NCBI GenBank assembly: GCA_016713275.1
Contig: JADJPL010000005.1
Location: forward strand, 346,167-410,166
Direction: 5' to 3'
Source of the DNA: Haliscomenobacter sp.
GTDB taxonomy: Bacteria; Bacteroidota; Bacteroidia; Chitinophagales; Saprospiraceae
DNA length: 64,000 nucleotides
Each line of letters begins with the position of its first letter. Positions within the stretch are counted from its first letter, which is position 1. Made by a program: the position numbers and the translations under genes. Positions 49,097 through 58,014 of this stretch are shown here, piece after piece. Under the pieces are notes generated by a model. The model made no database searches and had not been told where the DNA came from. It was given only the letters and a program-made list of their open reading frames with translations.

Positions 49097-50070
49097 TCAG
49101 GCAGGACTTTTATAATTAACCTCCCCACAAAATAACATTTCTCCATCCAGCAGAAAATAACTACTGGAAACAAAACCCAGGGCATCCGGGATACGCGGTA
49201 CCGGATCGAGCTGAATACCGGATAACCCCGAACAAAGCAGGATCGGCGCAAAATGCAATTGAATACTATCCAGGAGCCCTTCCTGCAGAAACCGGGACAT
49301 GGTTCCCGCTCCGCCTTCCACCCACACCGAGTGCATGCCTATCTGGAACAACTGGTTCAATATAAAGCTGCAATTGGTTTCCCCGCCTGGAAGGAGAAAC
49401 GATTGGACTCCAGGGATGGACTCCCCTACTGCGTGTTCCGAGAACACGAGGATTTTTCCTCGCTGGCCTGCCGCAAACTGGAAAGGTCTTCGAGCTGGGA
49501 CCCAACGACCACTCTTACGGGGTTGGGGCCTTCCATCCGGCGCACGGTTAATTGAGGGCGGTCCGCTTCCAGGGTTCCTCTGCCAATAAGAATGCAATCG
49601 CAAAGCGCGCGCATCCGGTGGGCATGATCCAGGTTGGAAGCATTTCCGATCCACTGCGAATGGCCGGAAAAGGTTGCAATCCGGCCGTCGAGGGTTTGCG
49701 CCAAATGCCCAACGGCAATGGCGCGTCCTTTAGCCTGTGCATAGTGGGAGAGAAAAATATAGGGCAAGTATAGTTCCAAAAACTGGGTTTCCGGAGGGGA
49801 CAAAGCCCCTTTTCTCAGCACCATGGCTTTCGCCATGCCATCCAGTGCCAATACAGCCGCTCCTTTCCGGGAAACCGGACGGCGGGAGGGATTGCCGAGT
49901 ACTTCTACATCCGGAGGACGGCTGTTCCCTTCCTCCTGGGAAAACGCCACGCTTCCATCCATCCATAGAAAAACGCTGCCGAATGCGTCCTTGTGTCTGC
50001 TCACCCCTTTTGCCCAGGAAAGAAGTGCGGGCCAAAGCTGTTTTCCATCGCCAACGGGAATTGCGGTCAT
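49097..50070 (-). CDS. RibD C-terminal-like (pyrimidine/dihydrofolate reductase) protein, frameshifted once
   Basis: From the ATG at 50070 the first 110 residues form a domain I do not recognise. The reductase domain then has VGHLAQTLDGRIATFSGHSQ, RMRALCDCILIGRGTLEADR and PQLTVRRMEGPNPVRVVVGS. After the frame break near 49467 it continues with RGKILVFSEHAVG and VWVEGGAGTMSRFLQEGLLD. One missing base restores about 324 residues. There is no CDA-type deaminase motif, so this is a stand-alone reductase, not bifunctional RibD. It would reduce a ribosylamino-pyrimidine, pterin or similar substrate with NADPH. It is divergent from the methyltransferase at 50145 by 74 bp. Confidence 0.88.
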
Positions 50071-50144
50071 TTATCAGGTGTCTAATTACTTCGCCCAAAA
50101 TAAATAAGTATTCCTAATTTGCCGTTCCAGAAACCATTTTCGCC

Positions 50145-51008
50145 ATGAAACCGACAAGCAGGTGGGATTCTACCGCCGTTAGAGACTATTACAACGCCAA
50201 CACCCGGCGGTTTTTGCGCTGGGGCAAAGACCAGGGCACCTACAATATCCACGGCGCCCTTTGGCCCCCTGGAATTACCCGCCTCGACAAGGCCCTGGAA
50301 TACGCCAACGAGCTCGTCCGGAAAACCGCCATAGGGATGGCCCCTCCCGCCGCTTCCCTGCTGGACCTGGGCTGCGGAGTCGGGAGCGGGCTGATCTACC
50401 TTAGCCGGTACCTGAAATCGTTCCAGAAAGGCTACGGCATCAGCATCAGCCCGGTTCAAATCGATATCGCTTTGGATCGCGCTAAATCAGCCAAAGATCC
50501 CCGGCTGCATTTTGCGGTGATGGATTTCCTGGAGGTGGGCGCCTATATAAAACAGATGGACCTGGCCTTCAGCATTGAGGCGTTTGCGCACGCGTCGGAT
50601 CCAGGCCGTTTTTTCCAACAAGCGGCCATGGCGCTTCGCCCAGGAGGGAAATTAGCGCTGATCGACGATACCCAGGTACGCGAACACCTCCATCCGAAAG
50701 AAGAGCGGCTGCTGCAAACGTACCGGCAGCACTGGCTGTTGCCCTCCATGCTTCCGGAAAGCAGCGTTTTGGGGTTGGCGGAAGCCAATAGCCTCGCCCT
50801 GGAATCCTACCTCGATCTTACCCCCTGGCTTCGTTTGCGCAGGCCTAGAGACCGGTTTGTTTCCCTGATGGCGTTTCTGTTTCGGCCAATTCTCCGCCGG
50901 TCCTGGTACGGAAAGTCGCTGCTCGGTGGCGACGCCAAGCAAAAATGCTATCTAAAAGGCATTACCCAATACCGGATGTGGGTGTTTGTAAAAACGGCTG
51001 CCACATGA
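50145..51008 (+). CDS. Class I SAM-dependent methyltransferase
   Basis: Intact 287-residue cytoplasmic protein. The SAM-binding motif I is SLLDLGCGVGSGLIYLSRYL, followed by GYGISISPVQIDIALDRA and MDLAFSIEAFAHASDPGRFF, which resemble C-methyltransferases acting on isoprenoid or sterol-like substrates. The N-terminus has YYNANTRRFLRWGKDQGTYN, a block shared with that group. The last four bases overlap the next gene (ATGA), so translation is coupled. The substrate is unknown; it is probably the same pathway as the RibD-like reductase and CDP-alcohol phosphotransferase nearby. Confidence 0.92.
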   Translation: MKPTSRWDSTAVRDYYNANTRRFLRWGKDQGTYNIHGALWPPGITRLDKALEYANELVRKTAIGMAPPAASLLDLGCGVGSGLIYLSRYLKSFQKGYGISISPVQIDIALDRAKSAKDPRLHFAVMDFLEVGAYIKQMDLAFSIEAFAHASDPGRFFQQAAMALRPGGKLALIDDTQVREHLHPKEERLLQTYRQHWLLPSMLPESSVLGLAEANSLALESYLDLTPWLRLRRPRDRFVSLMAFLFRPILRRSWYGKSLLGGDAKQKCYLKGITQYRMWVFVKTAAT

Positions 51009-51739
51009 CTTGGGCTATCCGAACCGGGCTTCTGCGATCCGAACTGATTTACTACTGGAAGCCGTTCCAACGCCGCCGGATGCGGGCCTTTTATCGGGAG
51101 TTGGTACGTCCGGGAGATCTTTGCTTCGACCTGGGCGCTCATGTAGGCAACCGGACCCGGACGTTTTTGGAGCTAGGCGCGCGCGTCGTCGCGGTGGAGC
51201 CCCAACCGGCCTGCGTCCAATACCTGAGGAGGCGGTTTGGGCGGCATCCCGGCTTCGTCTTATGCCCCAAGGCGGTCGGATCAGTTCCAGGGTCCGCTAT
51301 CTTGTTTGTCAATTCCAGAAATCCAACCATCAGCACCCTGTCCCGGGAAGATTGGAGGAACTCAATGGCAGAAGCCTCTTCCCGTGTCGAGGCATGGGAC
51401 ATTCAGGCGCCTACCGAAGTGACCACCCTGGACCAACTCCTGGCAGAATTCGGAACGCCCGCGTTTTGCAAAATTGATGTCGAAGGGTTTGAATTGGAAG
51501 TGCTGCAGGGGCTCACTTTTCCCCTGCCTTCGTTCTCCTTTGAATTTCTTAGCCTGCACCCCGAGCGCATCCAGGCCTGCCTCAACCTGGTCGAACGCCT
51601 TGGGAATTACGAATTCAACTGGAGCGAGCAGGAAACTATGCGCTGGCAGGAACCTCGATGGGTTCCGATCAGTGCCATCCGGAAAAACTCTCCGCCTTCC
51701 GGAAACCTATCCTTTCCGGCGATATTTACGCCCGGCTAA
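51005..51739 (+). CDS. FkbM-family methyltransferase
   Basis: Intact 244-residue protein starting at the ATG at 51005 inside the TGA of the previous gene. FkbM blocks are GDLCFDLGAHVGNRTRTFLE, VVAVEPQPACVQYLRRRF, STLSREDWRNS, TTLDQLLAEFGTPAFCKIDV and EGFELEVLQGL. FkbM enzymes O-methylate sugars or small hydroxyl compounds. The longer frame from 50945 was rejected because it reuses the end of the upstream gene. With the class I methyltransferase it forms a two-gene coupled unit, followed by a CDP-alcohol phosphotransferase after 24 bp. Confidence 0.92.
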   Translation: MTWAIRTGLLRSELIYYWKPFQRRRMRAFYRELVRPGDLCFDLGAHVGNRTRTFLELGARVVAVEPQPACVQYLRRRFGRHPGFVLCPKAVGSVPGSAILFVNSRNPTISTLSREDWRNSMAEASSRVEAWDIQAPTEVTTLDQLLAEFGTPAFCKIDVEGFELEVLQGLTFPLPSFSFEFLSLHPERIQACLNLVERLGNYEFNWSEQETMRWQEPRWVPISAIRKNSPPSGNLSFPAIFTPG

Positions 51740-51763
51740 TTTCCGCCTCAACTTAAGCAGTTT

Positions 51764-52486
51764 ATGGACACTCAGGCTAAAACCAACCAAACGCTCAACC
51801 AATGGGTTCGCCTTCAGGCGCTCGGGATTGCCGTTTCCACCGGATTATTTTTGGCGTCCGGCGCCCTGGTTCCCTTTCTGGTGTGGAATGTGCTTGCGTT
51901 CAGTTTGCTTGCCTATTGGTTTCGAAAAACCTGGCGTTTTGCCCTGTTTCCCGGCAGCCTGCCGAATGCAATCACCTGGGTCCGGCTCCTTCTTTTCCTC
52001 GCCCTGATCCCCGTCAGTGCGACTAGCGAAGGCTGGGAGCTGTCTTTGGTCGCCTGGATCTCCTTGTCGCTGGACGGGCTGGATGGATTAGCGGCGCGCC
52101 GGCTAAACCAGCAAAGCGTTTACGGAGAATATTTCGACAAAGAGGCCGACGCCGTTTTTGTCCTGACGATGAGTTTGATCCTGTTCGATCAGGACGTTGC
52201 AGGAGGATGGATTCTGGGGTTTGGGCTGATCCGGTATGCCTTTCTGGCGCTTGAGTATTATTTCAAACCCCTCCAACAAAAGGATCCAAGAACCCAATAT
52301 GGGCGCATTATAGCAGGAATCGTCATGGCGGCCATGGCCTCGGCCCCAGCGTTGCCTCCGATCGTCAATTCCTTCCTTCTGCCTGCCGCAGGGCTTCTTC
52401 TGGCCTATTCGTTTGGCCGAAGTTTCGCCGAGATGATTGCCGCAGGCAAACAGACCGGCCCTTTCCAGTCAAACCAGCCGGATTAA
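51764..52486 (+). CDS. CDP-alcohol phosphatidyltransferase family membrane protein
   Basis: Intact 240-residue integral membrane protein with about six helices. The family signature D-G-x2-A-R-x8-G-x3-D-x3-D is seen in LDGLDGLAARRLNQQSVYGE followed by YFDKEAD. It should transfer a phospho-alcohol from CDP to an acceptor, as in phospholipid head-group or phosphoglycan synthesis. It ends in the TTAA shared with the malQ stop. It is likely co-transcribed with the two methyltransferases. The acceptor is unknown. Confidence 0.93.
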   Translation: MDTQAKTNQTLNQWVRLQALGIAVSTGLFLASGALVPFLVWNVLAFSLLAYWFRKTWRFALFPGSLPNAITWVRLLLFLALIPVSATSEGWELSLVAWISLSLDGLDGLAARRLNQQSVYGEYFDKEADAVFVLTMSLILFDQDVAGGWILGFGLIRYAFLALEYYFKPLQQKDPRTQYGRIIAGIVMAAMASAPALPPIVNSFLLPAAGLLLAYSFGRSFAEMIAAGKQTGPFQSNQPD

Positions 52487-55189
52487 CCCTTCCGTCCGGA
52501 TTTTTCGATTTCTGCGTGCAGGAAGGCGTTAAATTCTTCCGCCTTCAAAAAGTCCTCCAGGGTGAGGTGCATCCGGTAGCGCCAGTAATGCTTGGGATTG
52601 GCCGGGACGTTAATGCGTTCGTCGAAGGGGTTTTCCCAGCGCAACCCGCCGTCCATTGCCAATAAATCCTGCAAAGGAAATACCGTCCACATATTGGGCC
52701 ACTCCAGATGTTTTCGGATAATCAATTGAGCCACAAAGGGTTCGCATTGAAGTGGCGGCTCGCCCAGCATTCCCAGTTCCCGGTGGTAAAAGCGGCGGAT
52801 CTGGTCGCGATCCGATTCCTCCCACCAGCCCCGAATGGTGGACATATCGTGCGTAGACGTGCTGGTCACCGAGAGATAAGGAATGTCAACCTCCTGAAGG
52901 AACTCGGTGGAAGGGTTTTTGGACATGCGCTGGATTTCCAGGCTCAAAATGCCCATTTCCCGCATCACGCCGGGCACGCAACCGGGCACCATGCCAAGAT
53001 CCTCCCCGCAGATGAGCATATCGGTGGCTGTCTTCAGCGCTGGCAGCTTTTCCATCGCCTCCTTGCGCCAAAATGCTTCCTGGCGGCTGAAAAAATAGTC
53101 GTGGTGGAGCGCAGCAAGCCGGTCTTGGACCTCCTGCGGAAGAACCCGGAATGAGTGGGTCGACTGAAAATCGATCCGGGGATGAAACCTGGCGCCGTCC
53201 GACCCAGGCTCCGGGAAGAACAGCAGCTCGGCAAACAAGCGGTAGATTCGCTTTTCCAACGCTTTTTTATCGGCTACGGCAGGGTCTCCAAAAAGGCTTC
53301 TACCTTTCGCTGGCAGTCGAACTCCGGCTTAAAAGCAAATTGTTGAAATGCCGTTTCCGTTAAAAACGTTTGCCGGACCCAATCCGCATCCCCGTCAAAC
53401 CATTCCTCCAACAGCATTTGGGTAATGAACGGCTGGCAAAACCGCTCCTCGTCGAAGGAAATGCCCCGGGATTGGAACTCTTCCAGCGTGACGGGGAGGG
53501 CTGGGCGGAAGCGGCCCATCAACCCCTCGACCTGACGAATCGGAATCTCCCAGATCCGGAAAAACCCAAGGATATGGTCGATGCGGTAGGCGTCAAAGTA
53601 CCTGGACAGGAAGGTCATCCGGTCGCGCCACCATTGGTAATTGTCCTTCGCCATTTCATCCCACTCGTAGGTAGGAAATCCCCAGTTTTGACCGTTCTCC
53701 GAAAACGGGTCTGGCGGCGCTCCTGCCTGCCCGTCCATATTATACAGCCTGGGAGCGACCCACGCATCTACGCTGTGGCGGTAAATCCCGATCGGCAAAT
53801 CCCCTTTGAGCACCACGCCCTGTTCCCTTGCGTACTCGGTGGCTTGGCGCAGTTGCTGGTCGAGGTAAAACTGCTGGAAATAGAAGAACGCCACATCCGG
53901 GTAGGTGGGCTTGTCGGGACTAGCCAGAGCCGTGAGCAAATCGGCATGATAAACCGCATGCTCCTTCCACTGAGCGAAATCGGCCGTTTGGTAGCGATCC
54001 CTTAAGTAGCAGAATACAGCATAAGGCTCGAGCCAATACCTGTTTTCCTCAAAAAACGTCTGAAATTCCGGACTTTTCAGGAAAACCGATGCCTGGGCAT
54101 CGTAAATTTTTCTGCCCCAGGATTTTTTCAGGTTGATCACTTCGTCGTAATCGACGGTCTGCGATTGGTTCAGCCGTTTTCTGGCATCGGCGAGCGCCTT
54201 TTTGCCGATGACTTTTTCCGCACCGGGAATACCGTCCAGAGCCAGGAACAGGGGATGAAGGGCAAAAACCGTGATCGCCGAATAGGGGTAGGAGTCGGTC
54301 CAGGTATAGTTGACCGTAGTGTCGTTCACCGGCAGCACCTGAACCAGGCGCAGCCCCGTCTTTTTAGCCCAATCCGCCATCAGGTGCAGGTCGCGGAATT
54401 CTCCAACGCCAAGGCTTTTCTCGCTGCGAAGGGAAAACACGGGAATAGCGACGCCTGCGCCTTTCCATGGAGCGAGGGAGGATTGGAAGTATTCATCGGA
54501 GAGGATAAAGAACTCGGGATGCCCATTGGCTTCGAGGTTAGCCCACCGGCGGTTGGGGCCCAATTCGAAATCAATCCACCGCTTGGCTGCCGGGTCGTAC
54601 AAGCCGTATTTATATTCAAAGGAATCTGCGGCAGGCAGATCGATCTCCAGCGTCCAGGCCGGAAAATCGCCATTGCCCAGGAGCAGCGGAGACGAAGTGT
54701 CCCAGTCGCCCAATTCGGGCAACCACCCGTCAAGGCCACCTGCATTCCCGCAGGAATCCGGGCGGCGGCGAGTTGGAAACGGAAGGTCGCTCCCTCCCCG
54801 GTCCGGGAAGTTTTGGAAGGTTTAAGCGCCGCTTTCTGCTTAAAGATCACCTCGCGGAAAGCAGCGGTGAAGAACGGATTTTCGGCATGGGTAGCGGACC
54901 TCCAGGTATCTTTCAGGCAAATCCGTTCCATGCTTCTGGGGATGCGGGCCGCACGCGGGTTGCCACCCTCGGTCTGGATTTCTCCGCCTTCCTTGAGCAG
55001 AACATATTGGTAGTGCAGCGAAGCCGGGGCTTTCTTCAACGGGATGGAGGCTTGCCATAATCCTTCCCCCATATAGTTCATCACCAGGGCGGCGGAAGGA
55101 TCTCCTTTACCAAGCTCCGGCAGCGACCCCGAAATGGCGAGTTGCTGCCCCCAATTGGTTTGATAGTGGATTTGAAAAGTAATCGTCAT
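52483..55189 (-). CDS. malQ: 4-alpha-glucanotransferase with N-terminal CBM20 domains, two frameshifts
   Basis: From the ATG at 55189, two starch-binding CBM20-type modules come first (ITFQIHYQTNWGQQLAISGS, then a second with LPELGDWDTSSPLLLGNGDF). The GH77 catalytic domain follows: PVFSLRSEKSLGVGEFRDLH, nucleophile aspartate in FDAYRIDHILGFFRIWEIPI, acid/base glutamate in DMLICGEDLGMVPGCVPGVM and STSTHDMSTIRGWWEE. The frame breaks near 54725 (between the CBM20 modules) and at the A5 run 53290-53294 (T run on the coding strand). Correction gives about 900 residues, typical of amylomaltases of Bacteroidota. It rearranges maltodextrins in the cytoplasm. No maltose operon surrounds it. The stop overlaps that of the convergent phosphotransferase gene. 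Confidence 0.93.
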
Positions 55190-55298
55190 CGGACTATAGA
55201 TTATTGCGGTCAAATATACGCAAAAACGGAAGGGGCTATGGCAAAACGCCGCGGGGATTCGGTTCTGGCAGATTTTTTAATTTTTTTTCACCAACTGC

Positions 55299-55330
55299 TT
55301 GCGCATCCGGTTCAAGTTATTTTATATTTG
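55299..55330 (+). promoter_or_regulatory. Bacteroidota-type promoter of tRNA-Gly
   Basis: TTG at 55299-55301 and TATATTTG at 55323-55330 are spaced by 21 nt. The -7 octamer is identical to that of the tRNA-Ser promoter at 39445. Confidence 0.75.
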
Positions 55331-55356
55331 CATCCACAAAAGCGAAAAACACCTAC

Positions 55357-55429
55357 GCGGATGTAGCTCAGTTGGTAGAGCGCAACCTTGCCAAGGTTGA
55401 GGTCGCGGGTTCGAGTCTCGTCATCCGCT
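55357..55429 (+). tRNA. tRNA-Gly (anticodon GCC)
   Basis: Acceptor stem GCGGATG/CATCCGC, D-arm AGCTCAGTTGGTAGAGC, anticodon stem-loop AACCTTGCCAAGGTT with GCC, and T-arm GCGGGTTCGAGTCTCGT make a complete 73-nt tRNA with T as discriminator. CCA is not encoded. It reads GGC and GGU codons. Confidence 0.97.
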
Positions 55430-55430
55430 C

Positions 55431-55459
55431 AAAAGCCTTCCTCTCCGGAAGGCTTTTTT
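55431..55459 (+). terminator. Intrinsic terminator of tRNA-Gly
   Basis: AAAAGCCTTCC and GGAAGGCTTTTTT form a stable stem with a short TCTC-type loop and a T tract directly after the tRNA. Confidence 0.9.
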
Positions 55460-55733
55460 CGTTAGTATCTACCTGCTTGTTTCCCCTCCTCTAACCTACC
55501 CGCCGTTGCAAGGCAAAGACGCCTCACCCAGACCGCTTTTCCGATGAAAAGGCGGGCCATTTAATGCAATCAGTTACATTTTTTCTTTTGACTTTGCCCG
55601 CGTATGCAAGTAGCTAAAAAACAATACAAAATGCAATAACCTAATATCCAGCAACTTAACCCTAAAACGAAGTAAACTAAAAAAACAGGCAAGATTGTTT
55701 CCGCAAAATGGCGAAAAATAAACCCGCTTTGCC
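55460..55733. other. Gene-free stretch upstream of the lacI gene
   Basis: No gene or strong repeat is seen. ORFs here are short and unlike known proteins. The right end becomes A+T rich towards the lacI promoter. Confidence 0.6.
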
Positions 55734-55793
55734 TAAATTTGTGTAAAACCATAGGTTATAAAGCCTGAACCCACTTAATGTAACGGATTACAT
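55734..55793 (+). promoter_or_regulatory. lacI -7 element and operator-like palindrome at the start codon
   Basis: TAAATTTG at 55734-55741 fits the Bacteroidota -7 element. The perfect palindrome ATGTAA-N4-TTACAT lies at 55778-55793 and overlaps the ATG at 55792. Its place between promoter and start suits an operator for autoregulation by the LacI protein. Confidence 0.6.
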
Positions 55794-56832
55794 GAATACA
55801 ATAAAGAAAGACGTCACCATATACGATATAGCCCAACAGATTGGCGTCTCTCCCGCCACGGTGAGCAGGGCATTGAACAACAAACCGTTCATCAGCGAAA
55901 AAACAAAGACCAAGATATTTAAGGCAGCCAAAGAGCTTGGTTACCGGCACAACAACTTTGCCAGCAATTTGCGAAAGCAAAAATCGCATACGATTGGGAT
56001 CATCATCCACGAACTAAAAAGCAATTTCACCACCTTGGTGCTGGCCGGCATTGAAAAAGCGGCTACCCTGGCCGGGTACGACCTCATCATAGCCCACTCT
56101 TCGGAATCGGTAGAAAAAGAGATCGCCAACGCCAACAACCTGTTCCATAAGCGGGTGGACGGCGTGATTGCCTCCCTGTCCTTCGAAACAGAAACTCTCG
56201 ACCATTTCGAACCTTATTACGACAAAAACATTCCCGTGATTTTCTTCGACCGGGTGGAGGAAGATTCCCCTACCACGAAAGTGATCATCGACAACTACAA
56301 AAGCGGTTATATCGCCACCAAACACCTGATCGATCAAGGGTGCCAGCGCATCCTCCTGATTGCCGGAAGCCAAAAACGGAACGTTTACTACCAACGCTAC
56401 AAGGGCTATGCCGACGCGCTTAGAGACCATCAGATGGATATGGCCAAAGAGCAGGTTTTTATTAACGACCTGAGTGAAGCGGCCGTCGAAAAGGCAGTAG
56501 ATCAAATTCTGAAAATGAAGCCCTTACCCGATGCGGCATTCATTACCAATGATTTTACCGCAGCGGTATTTATGAAAAAAATAAAAGAAAAGGGGCTACG
56601 CATTCCAGAAGACATCGCGGTGGTCGGATTCAACAACGACGCCATCAGCCGCATGGTGGAACCCGAACTCACCACCATCAACTATCCCGGTTTCCAGGTT
56701 GGGGAAGTAGCGGCAACGCACCTGATTAACCATCTTCAGGGCAAAGCGAACCTGAAAGACATGTCGACGATCATTATCCATTCCGAACTCATCATCCGAA
56801 AGTCGTCGATCAAATCCAAAAAAAATCCATGA
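55792..56832 (+). CDS. LacI-family transcriptional regulator
   Basis: Intact 346-residue protein. The N-terminal helix-turn-helix has VTIYDIAQQIGVSPATVSRA and the hinge KLGYRHNN-type segment AAKELGYRHNNFASNLRKQK. The periplasmic-binding-like domain has TIGIIIHELKSNFTTLVLAG, IPVIFFDRVEEDSPTTKVII and DIAVVGFNNDAISRMVEPEL. It should repress or activate the xylanase, symporter and GH43 genes that follow, with a xylose-type oligosaccharide as effector (inferred from neighbours). An operator-like palindrome overlaps its own start. Confidence 0.94.
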   Translation: MNTIKKDVTIYDIAQQIGVSPATVSRALNNKPFISEKTKTKIFKAAKELGYRHNNFASNLRKQKSHTIGIIIHELKSNFTTLVLAGIEKAATLAGYDLIIAHSSESVEKEIANANNLFHKRVDGVIASLSFETETLDHFEPYYDKNIPVIFFDRVEEDSPTTKVIIDNYKSGYIATKHLIDQGCQRILLIAGSQKRNVYYQRYKGYADALRDHQMDMAKEQVFINDLSEAAVEKAVDQILKMKPLPDAAFITNDFTAAVFMKKIKEKGLRIPEDIAVVGFNNDAISRMVEPELTTINYPGFQVGEVAATHLINHLQGKANLKDMSTIIIHSELIIRKSSIKSKKNP

Positions 56833-56869
56833 AACCAGACTTTTCCTTCCTCAATAAAAACGGTTTACT

Positions 56870-57989
56870 ATGAACAGTTTAACCTGGATCGTCCTTTCCT
56901 CCGTCCTTTTATGGACCGGCGCCGATGTATTCCGCCCTCAGCCGGCTGCGTCCAACCCCCAACCGGGGCTGAAGGAAGTTTTTGCCGGAGATTTTTTCAT
57001 CGGCGCCGCGCTCAATAACAGCCAGATCCAAGAGAAAGACTCCCTGGCAAAGGACCTGATTCCCGCCCAGTTTAATTCGGTTACCGCAGAGAACATCATG
57101 AAATGCGAAATCATCCATCCCGGATGGTCGGATTATAACTTTACCCTGGCCGACCAACTGGCCGCATACAGCGAAAAGCACCAGATGCAGTTTGTTGGGC
57201 ACACCCTGATCTGGCACAGCCAGTTAGCCCCGTTCGTGCGGCAAATTAAATCGGCGGACTCCCTCGATCTGTTTATGAAAACCCACATCACGACCATTGC
57301 CTCCAGGTACAAAGGCAAGGTTGACGGCTGGGATGTCGTCAATGAAGCGCTGGAAGAAAACGGTTCCATGCGCAAAAGCATTTTTTACAACCTGCTTGGA
57401 GACGCATATATCGAAAAAGCATTCCAATACGCGCAGGACGCAGCCCCCGGCACGGAGCTGTACTACAACGATTACAACATCGAACAACCCGCCAAGCGGG
57501 CCGGCGCGATCGCCCTGGTCAAAAAGACTGAAAGAAAAAGGCATTCGCATCGACGGCGTAGGCATTCAGGGCCACTGGAGCATCAATTCCCTTAATCTGC
57601 AACATATCGAGGAGAGCATCCAAGCATTCTCGGCACTCGGGGTGAAGGTCATGTTTACCGAACTGGACCTCACGGTGCTTCCCAACCCATGGGACCTGCA
57701 GGGAGCGGATGTGAACCAGAATTTCCAGGGCAACCCAGCCATGAATCCTTACCCGCAAGGGTTGCCCGACTCGGTGAACGCCGTTTTGGCAGATAAATAC
57801 AAAGCTCTGTTTGCCCTCTTTTTGAAGCACAAAGAAAGCGTTTCCCGGGTCACTTTCTGGGGCGTAAGCGACCGGAATTCCTGGCTAAACAACTGGCCGA
57901 TCCGGAACCGGACCAACTACCCGCTGGTTTTTGACCGGAATTACCAACCCAAACCAGCCTATTACAGTATCCTTTCCCTTAAGAAATAA
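56870..57989 (+). CDS. GH10 endo-1,4-beta-xylanase, frameshifted once
   Basis: From the ATG at 56870, an N-terminal signal-like segment precedes FIGAALNNSQIQE, the start of the GH10 barrel. Key blocks are FVGHTLIWHSQLAPF, the acid/base glutamate in VDGWDVVNEALEENG, GVGIQGHWSINS and the nucleophile glutamate in VMFTELDLTVLP. WGVSDRNSWL near the end is typical. The frame shifts in the A5 run at 57521-57525 (one A too many); correction gives LVKRLKEKGIRIDG and about 373 residues. It hydrolyses xylan chains internally. The gene is 37 bp after lacI and 25 bp before the symporter, all in one operon. Confidence 0.95.
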
Positions 57990-58014
57990 CCAACGAACAC
58001 CTAAAGCCCTGCAT

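Noticed and set aside
55570..55752. 60-codon hydrophobic minus-strand ORF upstream of lacI
   Set aside because: It lies over the lacI promoter, has no relatives that I can recognise and no start signal.
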